Shown: in pieces, positions 9,859 through 20,072 of the stretch | How positions within the stretch are numbered: the first letter of the stretch is position 1 | Layout: each line of letters begins with the position of its first letter | DNA from: Ochrobactrum sp. CGA5 | GTDB taxonomy: Bacteria > Pseudomonadota > Alphaproteobacteria > Rhizobiales > Rhizobiaceae | Assembly (NCBI RefSeq): GCF_006345815.1 | Contig: NZ_VCIG01000038.1 | Coordinates: 682,001-746,000, forward strand | DNA length: 64,000 nucleotides | Direction of reading: 5' to 3' | Notes under the pieces: generated by a model | Database searches by the model: none | The model's input: the letters and a program-made list of their open reading frames with translations, nothing else | What the model was told of the DNA's origin: nothing | Position numbers and translations under genes: made by a program

Positions 9859-11280
9859 ATGTCGAAACCGGTCGTTACCCGTTTTGCCCCCTCGCCCACG
9901 GGGTATCTGCACATTGGTGGTGCGCGCACCGCCTTGTTCAATTGGCTCTATGCCAAGCATACTGGCGGCAAGATGCTACTGCGCATCGAGGATACCGACC
10001 GGGAACGTTCGACAGACGCCGCGACGGCTGCCATTCTTGATGGCCTGACCTGGTTGGGACTGGACTGGGATGGCGATGCCATCTCGCAGTTCGAGCGTGC
10101 GCCTCGCCATCGCGAAGTGGCGGAAGAACTCGTTGCTCTCGGCAAGGCGTATTATTGCTACGCAACGCCGGAAGAGCTGGAAGAAATGCGCGAGAAAGCA
10201 CGTGCCGAAGGCCGCCCGCCACGCTATGACGGTCGCTGGCGAGATCGTGACCCGTCTGAAGCGCCTGTAGGCGTGAAGCCCGTCATTCGGATCAAGGCAC
10301 CCCAAGAAGGTGAAACCGTCGTGCAGGATGCAGTTCAGGGCGACGTGCGTTTCCCGAACAAGGATCTGGACGATTTCATCATCCTGCGTTCCGATGGCAC
10401 GCCGACTTACATGCATGCAGTCGTTGTCGATGATCACGACATGGGTGTGACGCATATCATTCGCGGCGACGATCATCTGACAAATGCTGCGCGGCAAACT
10501 ATCATCTACGATGCAATGGGCTGGGACGTGCCACAAATGTCGCATATCCCCCTCATTCACGGGGCAGACGGTGCAAAACTCTCGAAGCGTCATGGCGCTC
10601 TGGGTGTAGACGCATACCGTGCGATGGGCTACTTGCCTGCCGCCCTGCGCAACTACCTCGTGCGCCTAGGCTGGAGCCACGGTGATGATGAGATCATGTC
10701 GACCGAGCAGATGATTGAATGGTTCGACGTAACGGATATCAACAAAGGCGCTGCTCGCTTCGATTTCCAGAAGCTTGAGGCAATCAATGGTGTCTATATG
10801 CGCGCCAGCGACGACAAGACCCTCTATGATGCGCTTATCGCAGTTCTGCCGGAAATCGAAGGTGGCAATGAAATTGCCGCTGCTTTGGACGACAAGCGAA
10901 GCGCACAATTGCTTGCCGCTATGCCTGGCCTGAAGGATCGTGCAAAAACCTTGGTGGAATTGGCCGACGGATCGAGATTTATCTTCGCCGCCCGTCCGCT
11001 TTACCTTGATGAAAAGGCAGCCTCGCTTCTGAATGATGAAGGTCGTACCGTCCTCAAATCCGTACTTCCGGATCTCGAGGCAGCAGGCGAATGGACTGTT
11101 GAATCTCTTGACGCCGTTGTAAGGACTCACGCGGAGAAAACCGGACTGAAACTGGGCAAGATTGCACAACCTCTTCGTGCGGCACTGACCGGTCGCGCCA
11201 CCTCACCGGGTGTGTTCGACGTGCTTTTTGTCCTTGGACGCGAAGAGTCACTTGGACGTATCCGCGATCAAATCGGTTAA
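9859..11280 (+). CDS. gltX: Glutamyl-tRNA synthetase
   Basis: Charges tRNA-Glu (and often tRNA-Gln in alphaproteobacteria) with glutamate. The 473-residue class I synthetase has the HIGH-type motif HIGG at 18-21 and the KMSKS-type motif KLSKR at 240-244. The C-terminal anticodon-binding region runs to the end. Alphaproteobacteria commonly carry two gltX copies. Which one this is cannot be settled from the window. It is divergent from comEC across a 260-base gap in which I see no other gene. Confidence 0.95.
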   Translation: MSKPVVTRFAPSPTGYLHIGGARTALFNWLYAKHTGGKMLLRIEDTDRERSTDAATAAILDGLTWLGLDWDGDAISQFERAPRHREVAEELVALGKAYYCYATPEELEEMREKARAEGRPPRYDGRWRDRDPSEAPVGVKPVIRIKAPQEGETVVQDAVQGDVRFPNKDLDDFIILRSDGTPTYMHAVVVDDHDMGVTHIIRGDDHLTNAARQTIIYDAMGWDVPQMSHIPLIHGADGAKLSKRHGALGVDAYRAMGYLPAALRNYLVRLGWSHGDDEIMSTEQMIEWFDVTDINKGAARFDFQKLEAINGVYMRASDDKTLYDALIAVLPEIEGGNEIAAALDDKRSAQLLAAMPGLKDRAKTLVELADGSRFIFAARPLYLDEKAASLLNDEGRTVLKSVLPDLEAAGEWTVESLDAVVRTHAEKTGLKLGKIAQPLRAALTGRATSPGVFDVLFVLGREESLGRIRDQIG

Positions 11281-11362
11281 GGTGGGAACATTCACGCTGA
11301 CGTGACAAAACCGGCCTAAATAGTTCAAATTACGCATTGCATCACGAACCGTTTGGGATAGT

Positions 11363-11390
11363 TTGACGGGCAAAATCGTTAGGATAATGC
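11363..11390 (+). promoter_or_regulatory. Possible gltA promoter
   Basis: TTGACG (11363-11368) is followed after 16 bases by TAATGC (11385-11390), upstream of gltA. The -10 match is moderate, so this is a candidate only. Confidence 0.35.
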
Positions 11391-11402
11391 GTGAAACGCC
11401 GA

Positions 11403-11424
11403 TGGTCCCCGCAGCCGGGGACCA
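11403..11424 (+). other. Hairpin in the gltA leader
   Basis: TGGTCCCC (11403-11410) pairs with GGGGACCA (11417-11424) around a six-base loop, 84 bases before the gltA start. It follows the candidate promoter, so it would lie in the transcript leader. No T-run follows. It could be an mRNA-stabilising structure or a weak terminator of gltX. Confidence 0.4.
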
Positions 11425-11508
11425 AGCCAAAAGATAAAAGACAAATTATAACGACGATTACAATTCTGCCGTCGTGCGGGCGGCAAAGTGGACATGAAAG
11501 GAAACACG

Positions 11509-12801
11509 ATGTCAGATAGGACAGCCAGCTTTACACTAGAAGGCAAAACATTCGACCTGCCTGTGCGACAAGGCACTGTCGGACCAGACGTCGTTGATAT
11601 CGGTCCACTCTACAAAAATTCCCAGATGTTCACCTACGATCCGGGCTTTACGTCCACGGCATCGTGCGAATCCAAGATCACTTACATTGATGGCGATGAA
11701 GGCACCCTGCTCTATCGCGGTTATCCGATTGATCAGCTCGCCGAGCACGGTGATTTCCTGGAAACATGCTATCTGCTTCTCTACGGCGAATTGCCGACTG
11801 CGACCCAGAAGTCGGACTTCGACTATCGTGTAACGCGCCACACGATGATTCACGAACAGATGACGAAGTTCTTTACGGGCTTTCGTCGTGACGCGCATCC
11901 AATGGCTGTGATGGTCGGTTGCGTTGGTGCGATGTCGGCTTTCTATCATGACTCGACCGACATTACCGATCCGCATCAGCGTATGGTCGCGTCGATCCGT
12001 CTGATCGCCAAGGTTCCGACACTTGCTGCCATGGCCTACAAGTACCACATCGGCCAGCCGTTCATGTATCCGAAGAACGACCTCGACTTCGCATCGAACT
12101 TCCTGCATATGTGCTTTGGCGTTCCATGCGAGGATTACAAGGTCAATCCGGTTCTGGCCCGCGCGATGGACCGCATTTTCATCCTCCACGCTGACCACGA
12201 GCAGAACGCCTCGACCTCGACCGTCCGTCTTGCCGGCTCATCTGGCGCCAATCCTTTTGCGTGCATCGCTGCCGGCGTCGCCTGTCTCTGGGGGCCTGCT
12301 CATGGCGGCGCAAACGAAGCCGCCCTTAACATGCTGGCTGAAATCGGTTCGGTAGACCGCATTCCGGAATTCATCGCCCGTGCAAAGGACAAGAACGATC
12401 CATTCCGTCTGATGGGCTTCGGTCACCGCGTCTACAAGAACTACGATCCGCGCGCCAAGATCATGCAGAAGACCTGCCATGAAGTTCTGGGCGAACTCGG
12501 CATCAAGGACGATCCGTTGCTCGACGTTGCGATGGAACTGGAAAAGATCGCCCTGACGGACGAATACTTCATTGAGAAGAAGCTTTATCCGAATATCGAC
12601 TTCTACTCCGGCATCACGCTTAAGGCTCTCGGATTCCCGACCGAAATGTTTACGGTTCTCTTTGCTCTCGCCCGCACCGTTGGCTGGGTCGCACAGTGGA
12701 AGGAAATGATCGAAGATCCGCAGCAGAAAATCGGCCGTCCCCGCCAGCTCTATACCGGTGCTGCCGAACGCGATTACGTGCCGCTCGCAAAGCGTAAGTA
12801 A
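11509..12801 (+). CDS. gltA: Citrate synthase (type II)
   Basis: Condenses acetyl-CoA and oxaloacetate to citrate, entering the TCA cycle. I start at the ATG at 11509 because GAAAGGAAAC lies about 7 bases before it and the family begins [13 protein letters not shown]. This gives 430 residues, the length of hexameric NADH-sensitive citrate synthases. Catalytic-region motifs seen are HAGHGG-type [21 protein letters not shown] and the DFYSG stretch near the C-terminus. A strong intrinsic terminator follows at once, so gltA is probably monocistronic. It converges on lpxB. Confidence 0.96.
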   Translation: MSDRTASFTLEGKTFDLPVRQGTVGPDVVDIGPLYKNSQMFTYDPGFTSTASCESKITYIDGDEGTLLYRGYPIDQLAEHGDFLETCYLLLYGELPTATQKSDFDYRVTRHTMIHEQMTKFFTGFRRDAHPMAVMVGCVGAMSAFYHDSTDITDPHQRMVASIRLIAKVPTLAAMAYKYHIGQPFMYPKNDLDFASNFLHMCFGVPCEDYKVNPVLARAMDRIFILHADHEQNASTSTVRLAGSSGANPFACIAAGVACLWGPAHGGANEAALNMLAEIGSVDRIPEFIARAKDKNDPFRLMGFGHRVYKNYDPRAKIMQKTCHEVLGELGIKDDPLLDVAMELEKIALTDEYFIEKKLYPNIDFYSGITLKALGFPTEMFTVLFALARTVGWVAQWKEMIEDPQQKIGRPRQLYTGAAERDYVPLAKRK

Positions 12802-12820
12802 TTATCAATCGCTAGAGAAA

Positions 12821-12852
12821 AAAACCCGGTTGCTCTGACAACCGGGTTTTTT
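12821..12852 (+). terminator. Intrinsic terminator of gltA
   Basis: AAAACCCGGTTG (12821-12832) and CAACCGGGTTTT (12839-12850) form a perfect 12-base stem with a six-base loop, ending in a six-T run. It lies 20 bases after the gltA stop. The A-run on the other side means it could also stop the leftward lpx operon. Confidence 0.93.
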
Positions 12853-12899
12853 ATTTCCAGAGTAGTTCAAGCATAAATGCGAGGTACTTCGCAGCGAAA

Positions 12900-14084
12900 T
12901 CAGTTTCTGGTCTCGCCAACAAGTTCCAAAATGACCCGCGCACCGATCTCGCCGGAAGGTTTTTCTGTCGCCATGATCGACGCGACTCTGTCAAACCCAT
13001 CCAATTGCGCCTGACGAGCCGATCCGGGCCGCATCAGCCGTTCAAGGTTGCGAGCAAGCATCCCTGAGCGGACAAACTCATTGAAATACTCTGGCACGAC
13101 CGGTTCATCGGCTATGATATTTGGCAGAGCTGCGCTCCAGATCGTAATCTTCGGCATCAAAAACTTACGCGCAAACCAGTCCGCTTTATAGGAAAGTACG
13201 CTTGGGATGCGCGATAGAGCCAGCTCCAGCGACACAGTACCGGAGGCCGCAAGCGCCGCATCGGCTTTAGAAAATGCTTTCCACTTTTCCTCATCGCCCA
13301 AGACAATGAGCGGCTTGACTACCCAGTTCTTTGAAAGATCTCGCACCATTTCCTCAATGCGTGGCAATGTCGGCAGGACAACGTCAAGCTTTTCCACGCG
13401 CGTCGCGAGCTCGCCGACGGCCTGTCCAAATGGTTCCATAAGGAGCTGGATTTCAGTACGACGTGAACCCGGTAAAACAAGCAGTGTTTTCCGCGTTTCC
13501 TCCGTTCGTTGCGCTTCGAGAGCTTTTTGCTGAGCGCGCGCCTGCAAAATCGGCCCATAACTGGAGAGACGATGCCCGACATAAGTGGAGCTTGGTCCGC
13601 TTAACCGCTGCATGACCTCGACTTCAAATGGAAGAATAGTCAGCACATGGTCGAAATAAGACTTCATCGCCCTGGCGCGTTGCGGCCGCCATGCCCAAAC
13701 GCTCGGCGCTATATATTTCACAATGGGAATTAAAGGATTCGCCGCCCTGATCTTCTGGGCAACACGATGGGTAAACTCGGGGCTGTCGATGAGGAGAACG
13801 CAATCTGGCTTCTCTGCAACAATGCGCCGCGCAGTCTGGCCTATACGTCGCATCAGACCCGGCAAGTTCTTCAAAATTGCGCCAAGCCCCATAAGCGCAA
13901 TCTCGTGTGGATCAAAGAAGGGCTTCATTCCCCGAGCCGTAAGATGATCACCGCCAACGCCGACGATATCAACCAGTCGGTCAGTCTGGCTTCGCAGAGC
14001 ATCAATCAGATCGGCACCAAGAAGATCACCGGATTCTTCGCCAGCCACGATCGCTATTTTCAATGGCCGACTGTTGGTGCTCAC
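12900..14084 (-). CDS. lpxB: Lipid-A-disaccharide synthase
   Basis: Glycosyltransferase (GT19) that joins lipid X and UDP-2,3-diacylglucosamine to make the lipid A disaccharide at the inner membrane. The 394 residues match LpxB. It opens with the family's IAIVAGEESGDLLGADL. Later it has PSVWAWRPQRARAM, LPGSRRTEI and the ASGTVSLELAL acceptor region. Its start overlaps the lpxI stop by four bases (ATGA), indicating translational coupling. It is the last gene of the leftward lipid A/envelope run and converges on gltA. Confidence 0.96.
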   Translation of the reverse strand: MSTNSRPLKIAIVAGEESGDLLGADLIDALRSQTDRLVDIVGVGGDHLTARGMKPFFDPHEIALMGLGAILKNLPGLMRRIGQTARRIVAEKPDCVLLIDSPEFTHRVAQKIRAANPLIPIVKYIAPSVWAWRPQRARAMKSYFDHVLTILPFEVEVMQRLSGPSSTYVGHRLSSYGPILQARAQQKALEAQRTEETRKTLLVLPGSRRTEIQLLMEPFGQAVGELATRVEKLDVVLPTLPRIEEMVRDLSKNWVVKPLIVLGDEEKWKAFSKADAALAASGTVSLELALSRIPSVLSYKADWFARKFLMPKITIWSAALPNIIADEPVVPEYFNEFVRSGMLARNLERLMRPGSARQAQLDGFDRVASIMATEKPSGEIGARVILELVGETRN

Positions 14085-14980
14085 TTCTTGATGTCCTTTC
14101 GGGCGCGACTGACGGTTTCTATGAACAAGCCTCTTTCATTGGCTCTCGCAACGGCTTCACCGAAGCCTAGAATGAATGTCCTGCCAGCCTCAACCGCTAT
14201 TCCCGATAATCCCGCCTTTGAAGCGGTATCAACGGTCGAAACTCCGATAGTTGGGAGGTCTGCTCTTTCGTCTTGTTGTGGCTTCGCCATTTTCACAAGA
14301 ACACCACCGTGACGCGGTATGCGGCCAGCCGCACGCAACGCGCCGACACGCTCAATCATCTGATCAGTGCCTTCAGCCCCTTCAAGCGCCACAACACGTC
14401 CGCCAACTGCAACGGCACCTTGCCCGACATCGAGGTCTCCCAAACGAAGCGCTGCCTCCATCGCGAGTTCAATATTACGGCGTTCCCTGGTATCCGGTGC
14501 AGTGCGGGTAAGCACTTGTGCTGGTGAAGGGGAAAGGAGATCCGGGACGACTTCGTGAGCACCTACAACTTTGAACCCCAGAGATTCCAGCAATCCTATA
14601 AATGCACGCAACAACGCATCGTCGCCCTTCCCCAACGCACGCAACACATAAGGAACTGCACGCAATGTAGGCCAGTCAAACTTTAGGTCACTGACCTGAG
14701 GTCTGCTGGTCACTCCTCCAGCAAGCACAATTCGCTCCACACCGGCAGCCTTCATCGACCGCACGAGTTTTGCAAACTCTACGATAGAAATTTCCTGATG
14801 CTCAAACTTGTAGAGTGCCGGATCGGCTTCCCCTCGCAGCGGCACGAGGAATGGATTTTTTCCCGCAGCCTCTAGCGCAGCGGCCACATTGATCGGCAAC
14901 AAGCCATTGCCGGCTATAATAGCAATGCGTCCCGCATCATTTGCGAGACGCATTTGTTCCTCAATTTTCGTCGCCGTCAT
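14081..14980 (-). CDS. lpxI: UDP-2,3-diacylglucosamine pyrophosphatase LpxI
   Basis: Hydrolyses UDP-2,3-diacylglucosamine to lipid X and UMP, the alphaproteobacterial substitute for LpxH. From the ATG at 14978-14980 it has 299 residues (former DUF1009): an N-terminal domain with IAIIAGNGLLPINVA and a C-terminal domain with RDGGVLVK-like RHGGVLVKMAKP and IGVSTVDTA. An upstream in-frame start at 15043 would overlap lpxA by 83 bases and is not favoured. Its start lies 20 bases inside the lpxA end. Its position between lpxA and lpxB fits the pathway. Confidence 0.93.
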   Translation of the reverse strand: MTATKIEEQMRLANDAGRIAIIAGNGLLPINVAAALEAAGKNPFLVPLRGEADPALYKFEHQEISIVEFAKLVRSMKAAGVERIVLAGGVTSRPQVSDLKFDWPTLRAVPYVLRALGKGDDALLRAFIGLLESLGFKVVGAHEVVPDLLSPSPAQVLTRTAPDTRERRNIELAMEAALRLGDLDVGQGAVAVGGRVVALEGAEGTDQMIERVGALRAAGRIPRHGGVLVKMAKPQQDERADLPTIGVSTVDTASKAGLSGIAVEAGRTFILGFGEAVARANERGLFIETVSRARKDIKK

Positions 14981-15797
14981 GCCCGGCTCCGCCGTGCACC
15001 GCATCGAGCGGCGGTGTGCAGTAGGCGCGCTTGGTGTCGACATTGATAAAATCGATCATGTCAATGACAGCCGGAGAATCCGGTATCGCAATCAGAACAT
15101 CTTTAGCTCGGTCCCGAATTGGCTTTGTACGGTCAAACAGCATTCGGACAGCATGACGAAGATTATGAATCTCCTTGCGTTCCATACCAGAACGCTTCAT
15201 GCCAACGATGTTCAATCCACCGAGATGAGCGTGCACCCCAATCGCCATGCCATAGGGAATCAGGTCGCTCACAATGGCAGCCATACCGCCGACGAAAGCG
15301 TGATGCCCGATGCGAACAAACTGATGGATAGCAGCGCCGCCGCCCAGAATTGCATGATGCCCGATCGTCGTATGACCACCGATCATCACATTGTTTGAAA
15401 ATGTAACGTGATCGCCAATGTCACAGTCATGCGCCACATGCGCGTAAGCCAGAAATGAACAATCATCGCCAACCGACGTGTAGCCTCGCGCACTGTCAGA
15501 CCCTTTGTGCATAGTCACGCCTTCGCGGACCAGGCAATTTGCGCCAATGTTGAGCTTGGTAGCCCCCCCCTTATGCTTGCCATTCTGTGGATCGCAACCC
15601 AGAACAGCATGCGGATAAACCTTTGCGCCCGCGCCGAGCGTCGTCGCGCCGGTCACCACAACATGGCTCATCAGTTCCGAATTGTCGCCGATGATGGCGC
15701 CAGACTGAATGTGGCAGAAAGGGCCGACAGACACTCCTTGCCCCAATTCCACACCCGGCTCTATGAGCGCAGTAGGATGAATAAATGTTTCTTTCAT
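14961..15797 (-). CDS. lpxA: UDP-N-acetylglucosamine acyltransferase
   Basis: First step of lipid A synthesis: acylates the 3-hydroxyl of UDP-GlcNAc using 3-hydroxyacyl-ACP. The ATG at 15795-15797 gives 278 residues beginning MKETFIHPTALIEPG, as in relatives. A GTG at 15809 that overlaps the fabZ stop as GTGA is an alternative start. The N-terminal two thirds is a left-handed beta helix of hexapeptide repeats. The catalytic His lies in the AHVAHDCDIGDHV region. The C-terminal helical domain follows (MERKEIHNLRHAVRML). Confidence 0.95.
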   Translation of the reverse strand: MKETFIHPTALIEPGVELGQGVSVGPFCHIQSGAIIGDNSELMSHVVVTGATTLGAGAKVYPHAVLGCDPQNGKHKGGATKLNIGANCLVREGVTMHKGSDSARGYTSVGDDCSFLAYAHVAHDCDIGDHVTFSNNVMIGGHTTIGHHAILGGGAAIHQFVRIGHHAFVGGMAAIVSDLIPYGMAIGVHAHLGGLNIVGMKRSGMERKEIHNLRHAVRMLFDRTKPIRDRAKDVLIAIPDSPAVIDMIDFINVDTKRAYCTPPLDAVHGGAGHDGDEN

Positions 15798-15805
15798 TGA
15801 TATGC

Positions 15806-16279
15806 TCACTGGCTTTCTTCAGCTGTGCTGATCATGGCAGCGACTTCAGCCTCCGCAACCTTTACACCGTCAACTTCGGCGATGCATTCGTATTTAGAAA
15901 TATTTGCTCGTTGCTTGATCTTCTTTACGTGAAGCAAAAGTCTATCTCCCGGTACGACCGGACGACGGAATTTTGCATTATCGATAGTCATGAAATAAAC
16001 AACACCTGGACGTCCGGTCTTACGCTGCAGCAAAGAAATGGCACCTGCTGTCTGTGCCATGGCTTCAACAATCAATACGCCTGGCATGATAGGCTTTTCA
16101 GGAAAATGCCCCGTAAAATGCGGTTCGTTGAACGTTACGTTCTTGATACCGGTTGCAGAGACGTCGCCGTCAATGTCGACAATTCGGTCGATCAGCAAAA
16201 ACGGATAGCGATGCGGCAGCACGGCCAGAATGTCCTGGATATCTGCTGCTTCCAGCTTGGTCTGATTTGCATCACTCAT
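15806..16279 (-). CDS. fabZ: 3-hydroxyacyl-ACP dehydratase FabZ
   Basis: Dehydrates 3-hydroxyacyl-ACP in fatty-acid elongation and competes with LpxA for the same substrate. The ATG at 16277-16279 gives 157 residues starting [15 protein letters not shown]. The hot-dog fold shows [13 protein letters not shown], the catalytic His in [18 protein letters not shown], and the catalytic Glu in LIVEAMAQ. Its start overlaps the lpxD end by 8 bases, and its stop touches the lpxA start. Longer upstream reading has no family similarity. Confidence 0.95.
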   Translation of the reverse strand: MSDANQTKLEAADIQDILAVLPHRYPFLLIDRIVDIDGDVSATGIKNVTFNEPHFTGHFPEKPIMPGVLIVEAMAQTAGAISLLQRKTGRPGVVYFMTIDNAKFRRPVVPGDRLLLHVKKIKQRANISKYECIAEVDGVKVAEAEVAAMISTAEESQ

Positions 16280-17327
16280 CAGAGGATTGTTCCTTTCTCG
16301 ATTGCCCGATGCTGCGGATGTTTGCAATATCACGGAACCACTGCTTGATAGGCCGCGCGGGAATGCCACCCCAACGCTCACCATCGGGTATGTCATTCAT
16401 AACGCCGCTCGCCGCTGCGATCTGCACGCGCGAGCCAATAACCAAATGATCGGCAAGTCCGACACGTCCACCCAGCATCGTCTGGTCGCCAATGACACAG
16501 CTACCCGAGATACCGCAATGGGCCGCAACAATACAAAACCGACCGATCCGCACGTTATGCGCGATCTGGACAAGATTATCGATCTTTGTACCTTCACCGA
16601 TAATGGTATCGCTCAAGGAACCACGATCAATCGTCGTATTGGCACCAATCTCAACATTGTCCTGTATGATAACTCTCCCAAGCTGGGGAACTTTCTCCAA
16701 ACCGGCAGGGCCTGGAACATAGCCGAAACCATCCTGTCCAATTCGCACACCTGGATGAAGCGAAACCTGGTTGCCAATAAAGGCACACTGGACGGTCACG
16801 CCCGGTGCAATATAGCTGTTGCGACCAATCTGGCTGCCTTCCCCGATGACCGCCGTCGATGCGATCAGTGTACCGCTACCAACGGTTACCTCCTTACCGA
16901 TAACTGCGCCCGCCTCGACAGTCGCGCCATCTTCGATATGCGCAGTCGGATGAATAATCGCTGCCGGAGAAACACCTGTTTCTCCAAACAAGCTGACAGG
17001 TCTGACTGATGCGGGAAATAGCATGCGCCCGACCGACGCGAAGTCTCGTTGCGGATTTCGTGTAACCAACGCGGCTATATGCGACGGTACGCTATCCAGC
17101 ACAGCTTCAGTACACAGCACACCTGCAGCATTGATCAGGGAGAGACCATCCGCGTTCTTCTTGCCTTCAACGAAAACAAGGGAACCTTCAGTCGCATCCT
17201 TGAGAGAAGAAAGCCGCACAACAGAACGCGGCGCAAGCTTCGATTCGCGAAGCTTTGCACCGGTAAAATCTGCTATATCGCCAATCGTGAGTTCACGCGA
17301 AGGCGCAAAGAAAACAGGATCTGCCAT
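16272..17327 (-). CDS. lpxD: UDP-3-O-acylglucosamine N-acyltransferase
   Basis: Third step of lipid A synthesis: N-acylates UDP-3-O-acyl-glucosamine. The ATG at 17325-17327 gives 351 residues starting [18 protein letters not shown] uridine-binding N-terminal domain (about 1-110) is followed by left-handed beta-helix hexapeptide repeats. The catalytic His is expected in QIAHNVRIG. It follows bamA with a 49-base gap that holds a GC-rich hairpin. Confidence 0.95.
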   Translation of the reverse strand: MADPVFFAPSRELTIGDIADFTGAKLRESKLAPRSVVRLSSLKDATEGSLVFVEGKKNADGLSLINAAGVLCTEAVLDSVPSHIAALVTRNPQRDFASVGRMLFPASVRPVSLFGETGVSPAAIIHPTAHIEDGATVEAGAVIGKEVTVGSGTLIASTAVIGEGSQIGRNSYIAPGVTVQCAFIGNQVSLHPGVRIGQDGFGYVPGPAGLEKVPQLGRVIIQDNVEIGANTTIDRGSLSDTIIGEGTKIDNLVQIAHNVRIGRFCIVAAHCGISGSCVIGDQTMLGGRVGLADHLVIGSRVQIAAASGVMNDIPDGERWGGIPARPIKQWFRDIANIRSIGQSRKEQSSDE

Positions 17328-17340
17328 CAAAACACTTTCT

Positions 17341-17365
17341 TCCCCGGGGTTGTTACCCCGGGAAA
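17341..17365 (-). other. GC-rich hairpin between bamA and lpxD
   Basis: Just after the bamA stop the minus-strand transcript would read TTCCCGGGGT, a short loop, then ACCCCGGGGAA, which pairs with a single bulged base. No T-run follows, so it may be a partial attenuator or an mRNA-processing or stability element separating bamA from the lpx genes. Confidence 0.4.
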
Positions 17366-17376
17366 AGGCAAACCTA

Positions 17377-19734
17377 TTAGAACTTGGTCGAAACACCGAA
17401 GTTGAAGTTCTGAACCTTGTCGGTATCAGCCTTCGCGATCGGGAACGCATAGTCGAAGCGCAACGGACCGAACGGCGAAGCCCACATCAAGCTAACACCT
17501 GCCGAAGCGCGAAGCTTCTTGTCGTCACCATAAATTGGCGAACCACCCTGCGAGGAGTCGTTACCATATAGCGTCGCGGCATCAGCGAACAATGCGCCAC
17601 GGACACCCAGGCTTTCAGGAACGAGCGGCATCGGGAACTGAACTTCAGCAGTACCGTTGATATAGGTCGTCCCCCCCATCCAGTAGCGCTTGCCGTTCGC
17701 GGCGTCCTGATAAGGACCGATACCATTGAATTTGAAGCCGCGGATGATATCCGAATTGTTCTTGAACAAGTCAAAGATACGAACGCCATCATCACCGAAC
17801 TCGTGGATATAACCACCGCCAATGCCCAACATACCGACGATATCGGCTTCCTGAGAAAGCGTCTTGTAGTAGTTACCCTTGAACGTAGTCTTGATGTACT
17901 TGGCATCACCGCCAAGACCTGCGAACTCCTGCGTAAACTTGCTATAAAGACCGTCATGCGGGTTCTTCATGTCGTCAATGGAGTTGTAGGTTAGCGAATA
18001 GCTGACCGACGAACGGAGCCATGGGCTATGCTCAGCAGCTTCAAGCAATGCAGGAGCATAGTAGTCCTGCGCATCAGCGCGGAACAGGTCATACTTTTCC
18101 TGAACCAGATTATATGCGATTCCGGCTGAGAAATTGTCCGTAATCGGCAGACCGAAACGAATGGTACCGCCTGTCTGCTCAACATCGTAATCGTCATTCA
18201 CGCGGTACGTACGACGGAATACATCAAAACCAGCCGAGAGCCGGTATCCGAGGAAATATGGCTCGGTAAATGACAGGCCGTAATTGCGCATATCATCCTG
18301 ACCTGCACCCGCACTAATACGGATGTACTGGCCGCGCCCGAGGAAGTTACGCTCGGTGATAGCAGCTTCAACCTGCGCACCTGGAGATTCACCGCCTGTC
18401 GTATACCCACCGCCGATTGAGAATTCACCTGTCGATTTTTCGACGACATCAACCACCAGAATAACCTGATCCGGTTCAGAACCCGGTGCAGTTGAAATAT
18501 TGACCGTCTGGAAGAAATCTAGCGCCTCAAGACGACGCTTGGCACGCTGCACCATAACCTGATTGAAGGCATCACCCTCATTCATGTCGAATTCGCGACG
18601 AATCACGAAGTCGCGGGTCTTGTCATTGCCACGAATTTCAATGCGCTGGATATAAGCGCGCGGACCTTCATCAACACTATAAATGACCGAGATCGTGTGG
18701 TTCTCAAAGTCACGATCACCGCGCGGCTCAACCTTTGCGAAAGCATAACCGCTGCCAGCAACGTTTTCGGTAACCGCAAGAACCGAATCTTCGACTTCCT
18801 TGGCGCTGTAAGGCTTGCCTGAACGGGTCTTGACCAAATGATCAAGAGCCTGCCCATCAACACCGTCAACATTGCTCTCGACGCTTACATTGCCGAACGT
18901 ATAGCGCTGCCCCTCATCAACCGTGATGGTGATCGTGTACTCATTTGTAGAGGGATCAAGAACTGCGTTCGACGAAATGACGCGGAAATCTGCATAGCCG
19001 CGATTGTAATAGAAACGACGGAGCGTTTCTTCGTCAGCCTGTAGACGCCCTTCATCATAAACGTCATTGCGCGTCAGCCACGAAAGCGGATTCGAACGCT
19101 TGGTCGAGATCACATCGCGCAAACGGCGGGCACTAAATGCCTGATTACCAACGAAATCGACATTTGCGATCTTCGTACGCGAGCCTTCGTTGATTTCATA
19201 GACAACGTTCACACGCCCCTGACCGAGATCGACCGTACGTGCATTTACAGTCGCATCGCTGCGCCCGACATGTGCATAGGCCCCCTTGATAGCCTCAACG
19301 TCCGCTTCCATCGTCGCAGCATCATAAGGCGAACGCGGCTTAAGCTGGACCGCTCGAGCAAGATCTGGATCCTTGATCTTCTTGTTGCCTTGGAAAAGGA
19401 CGTTGTTGACGACCGAACGCTCAGAAACATTCACGACAAGCGTGCTGCCGGACTGATTGATGCGAACATCCGAGAACAGACCCATCGCGAACAAACGCTT
19501 CACAGCAGCATCGATATCAGCGCTGGTGAAGGCCTTGCCCGGACGAATATCAATATTGTCACGGATGGACTGCGCGTCGACGCGTGCATTACCACGCACC
19601 TCGATACGGCTAACGACAGCAGCCTCAGCAACATTTACCGAAGTTAGCGAGAGTGCAGCGGCACCCGAAGCTACAAGAGCCACTGACATGGCGAGCGCAG
19701 AAGCGGCGCCAAAGAATTTAGAACTTGCCGTCAT
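17377..19734 (-). CDS. bamA: Outer-membrane protein assembly factor BamA (Omp85)
   Basis: Core of the BAM complex, which inserts beta-barrel proteins into the outer membrane. From the ATG at 19732-19734 it has 785 residues. A signal peptide of about 37 residues ends near NVAEAA. Five POTRA repeats follow (for example [17 protein letters not shown] and [18 protein letters not shown]). The 16-stranded barrel fills the second half, and the protein ends in Phe (NFGVSTKF), the normal barrel signature. Reading further upstream adds only unrelated residues. The 338-base gap before it suggests its own promoter in addition to read-through from rseP. Confidence 0.96.
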   Translation of the reverse strand: MTASSKFFGAASALAMSVALVASGAAALSLTSVNVAEAAVVSRIEVRGNARVDAQSIRDNIDIRPGKAFTSADIDAAVKRLFAMGLFSDVRINQSGSTLVVNVSERSVVNNVLFQGNKKIKDPDLARAVQLKPRSPYDAATMEADVEAIKGAYAHVGRSDATVNARTVDLGQGRVNVVYEINEGSRTKIANVDFVGNQAFSARRLRDVISTKRSNPLSWLTRNDVYDEGRLQADEETLRRFYYNRGYADFRVISSNAVLDPSTNEYTITITVDEGQRYTFGNVSVESNVDGVDGQALDHLVKTRSGKPYSAKEVEDSVLAVTENVAGSGYAFAKVEPRGDRDFENHTISVIYSVDEGPRAYIQRIEIRGNDKTRDFVIRREFDMNEGDAFNQVMVQRAKRRLEALDFFQTVNISTAPGSEPDQVILVVDVVEKSTGEFSIGGGYTTGGESPGAQVEAAITERNFLGRGQYIRISAGAGQDDMRNYGLSFTEPYFLGYRLSAGFDVFRRTYRVNDDYDVEQTGGTIRFGLPITDNFSAGIAYNLVQEKYDLFRADAQDYYAPALLEAAEHSPWLRSSVSYSLTYNSIDDMKNPHDGLYSKFTQEFAGLGGDAKYIKTTFKGNYYKTLSQEADIVGMLGIGGGYIHEFGDDGVRIFDLFKNNSDIIRGFKFNGIGPYQDAANGKRYWMGGTTYINGTAEVQFPMPLVPESLGVRGALFADAATLYGNDSSQGGSPIYGDDKKLRASAGVSLMWASPFGPLRFDYAFPIAKADTDKVQNFNFGVSTKF

Positions 19735-20072
19735 AGGCTTTCCGAACCTTCGTTTCTTTCTGTCCCCGGGGCGATTAACCCAGAAAAGCACGTACAGATA
19801 CAACCGTCATACCCGGTTTTTCCATACAAGCAAGCGTCACGGTTAAATTCTGTTTACTTAAGCTACCAGCGTGGCATCCGCGCCACGCGATTTAAGCGTT
19901 ATGGTAAACAAATCGCTTAGCTTTTCCAGCAGTCACTCCCAATTTTCACTTCTGTTTAACATCTTCCCCGACCCTGGCCAGAGAAGATACGCATCATGGC
20001 GGTTAGCTGGCTAGAACTCTCCAGCCTGCACCGATCCCCCAAGATCGCCACCTGTGCCAGCCGGAGAGTCAT
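19735..20072 (-). other. 338-base gap upstream of bamA, with a hairpin
   Basis: No gene is seen here. A perfect 7-base hairpin (GCGTGGC 19869-19875 with GCCACGC 19882-19888) lies in what would be the bamA leader. ATGGTAAAC at 19901-19909 reads GTTTACCAT on the bamA strand, a sequence that recurs in the gaps before the DD-carboxypeptidase and DUF883 genes. A bamA promoter is likely here but no clear -35/-10 pair stands out. Confidence 0.4.

Noticed and set aside
14961..15800. Plus-strand open frames across lpxA and lpxI
   Set aside because: All are complementary to hexapeptide-repeat coding sequence and have no plausible products.
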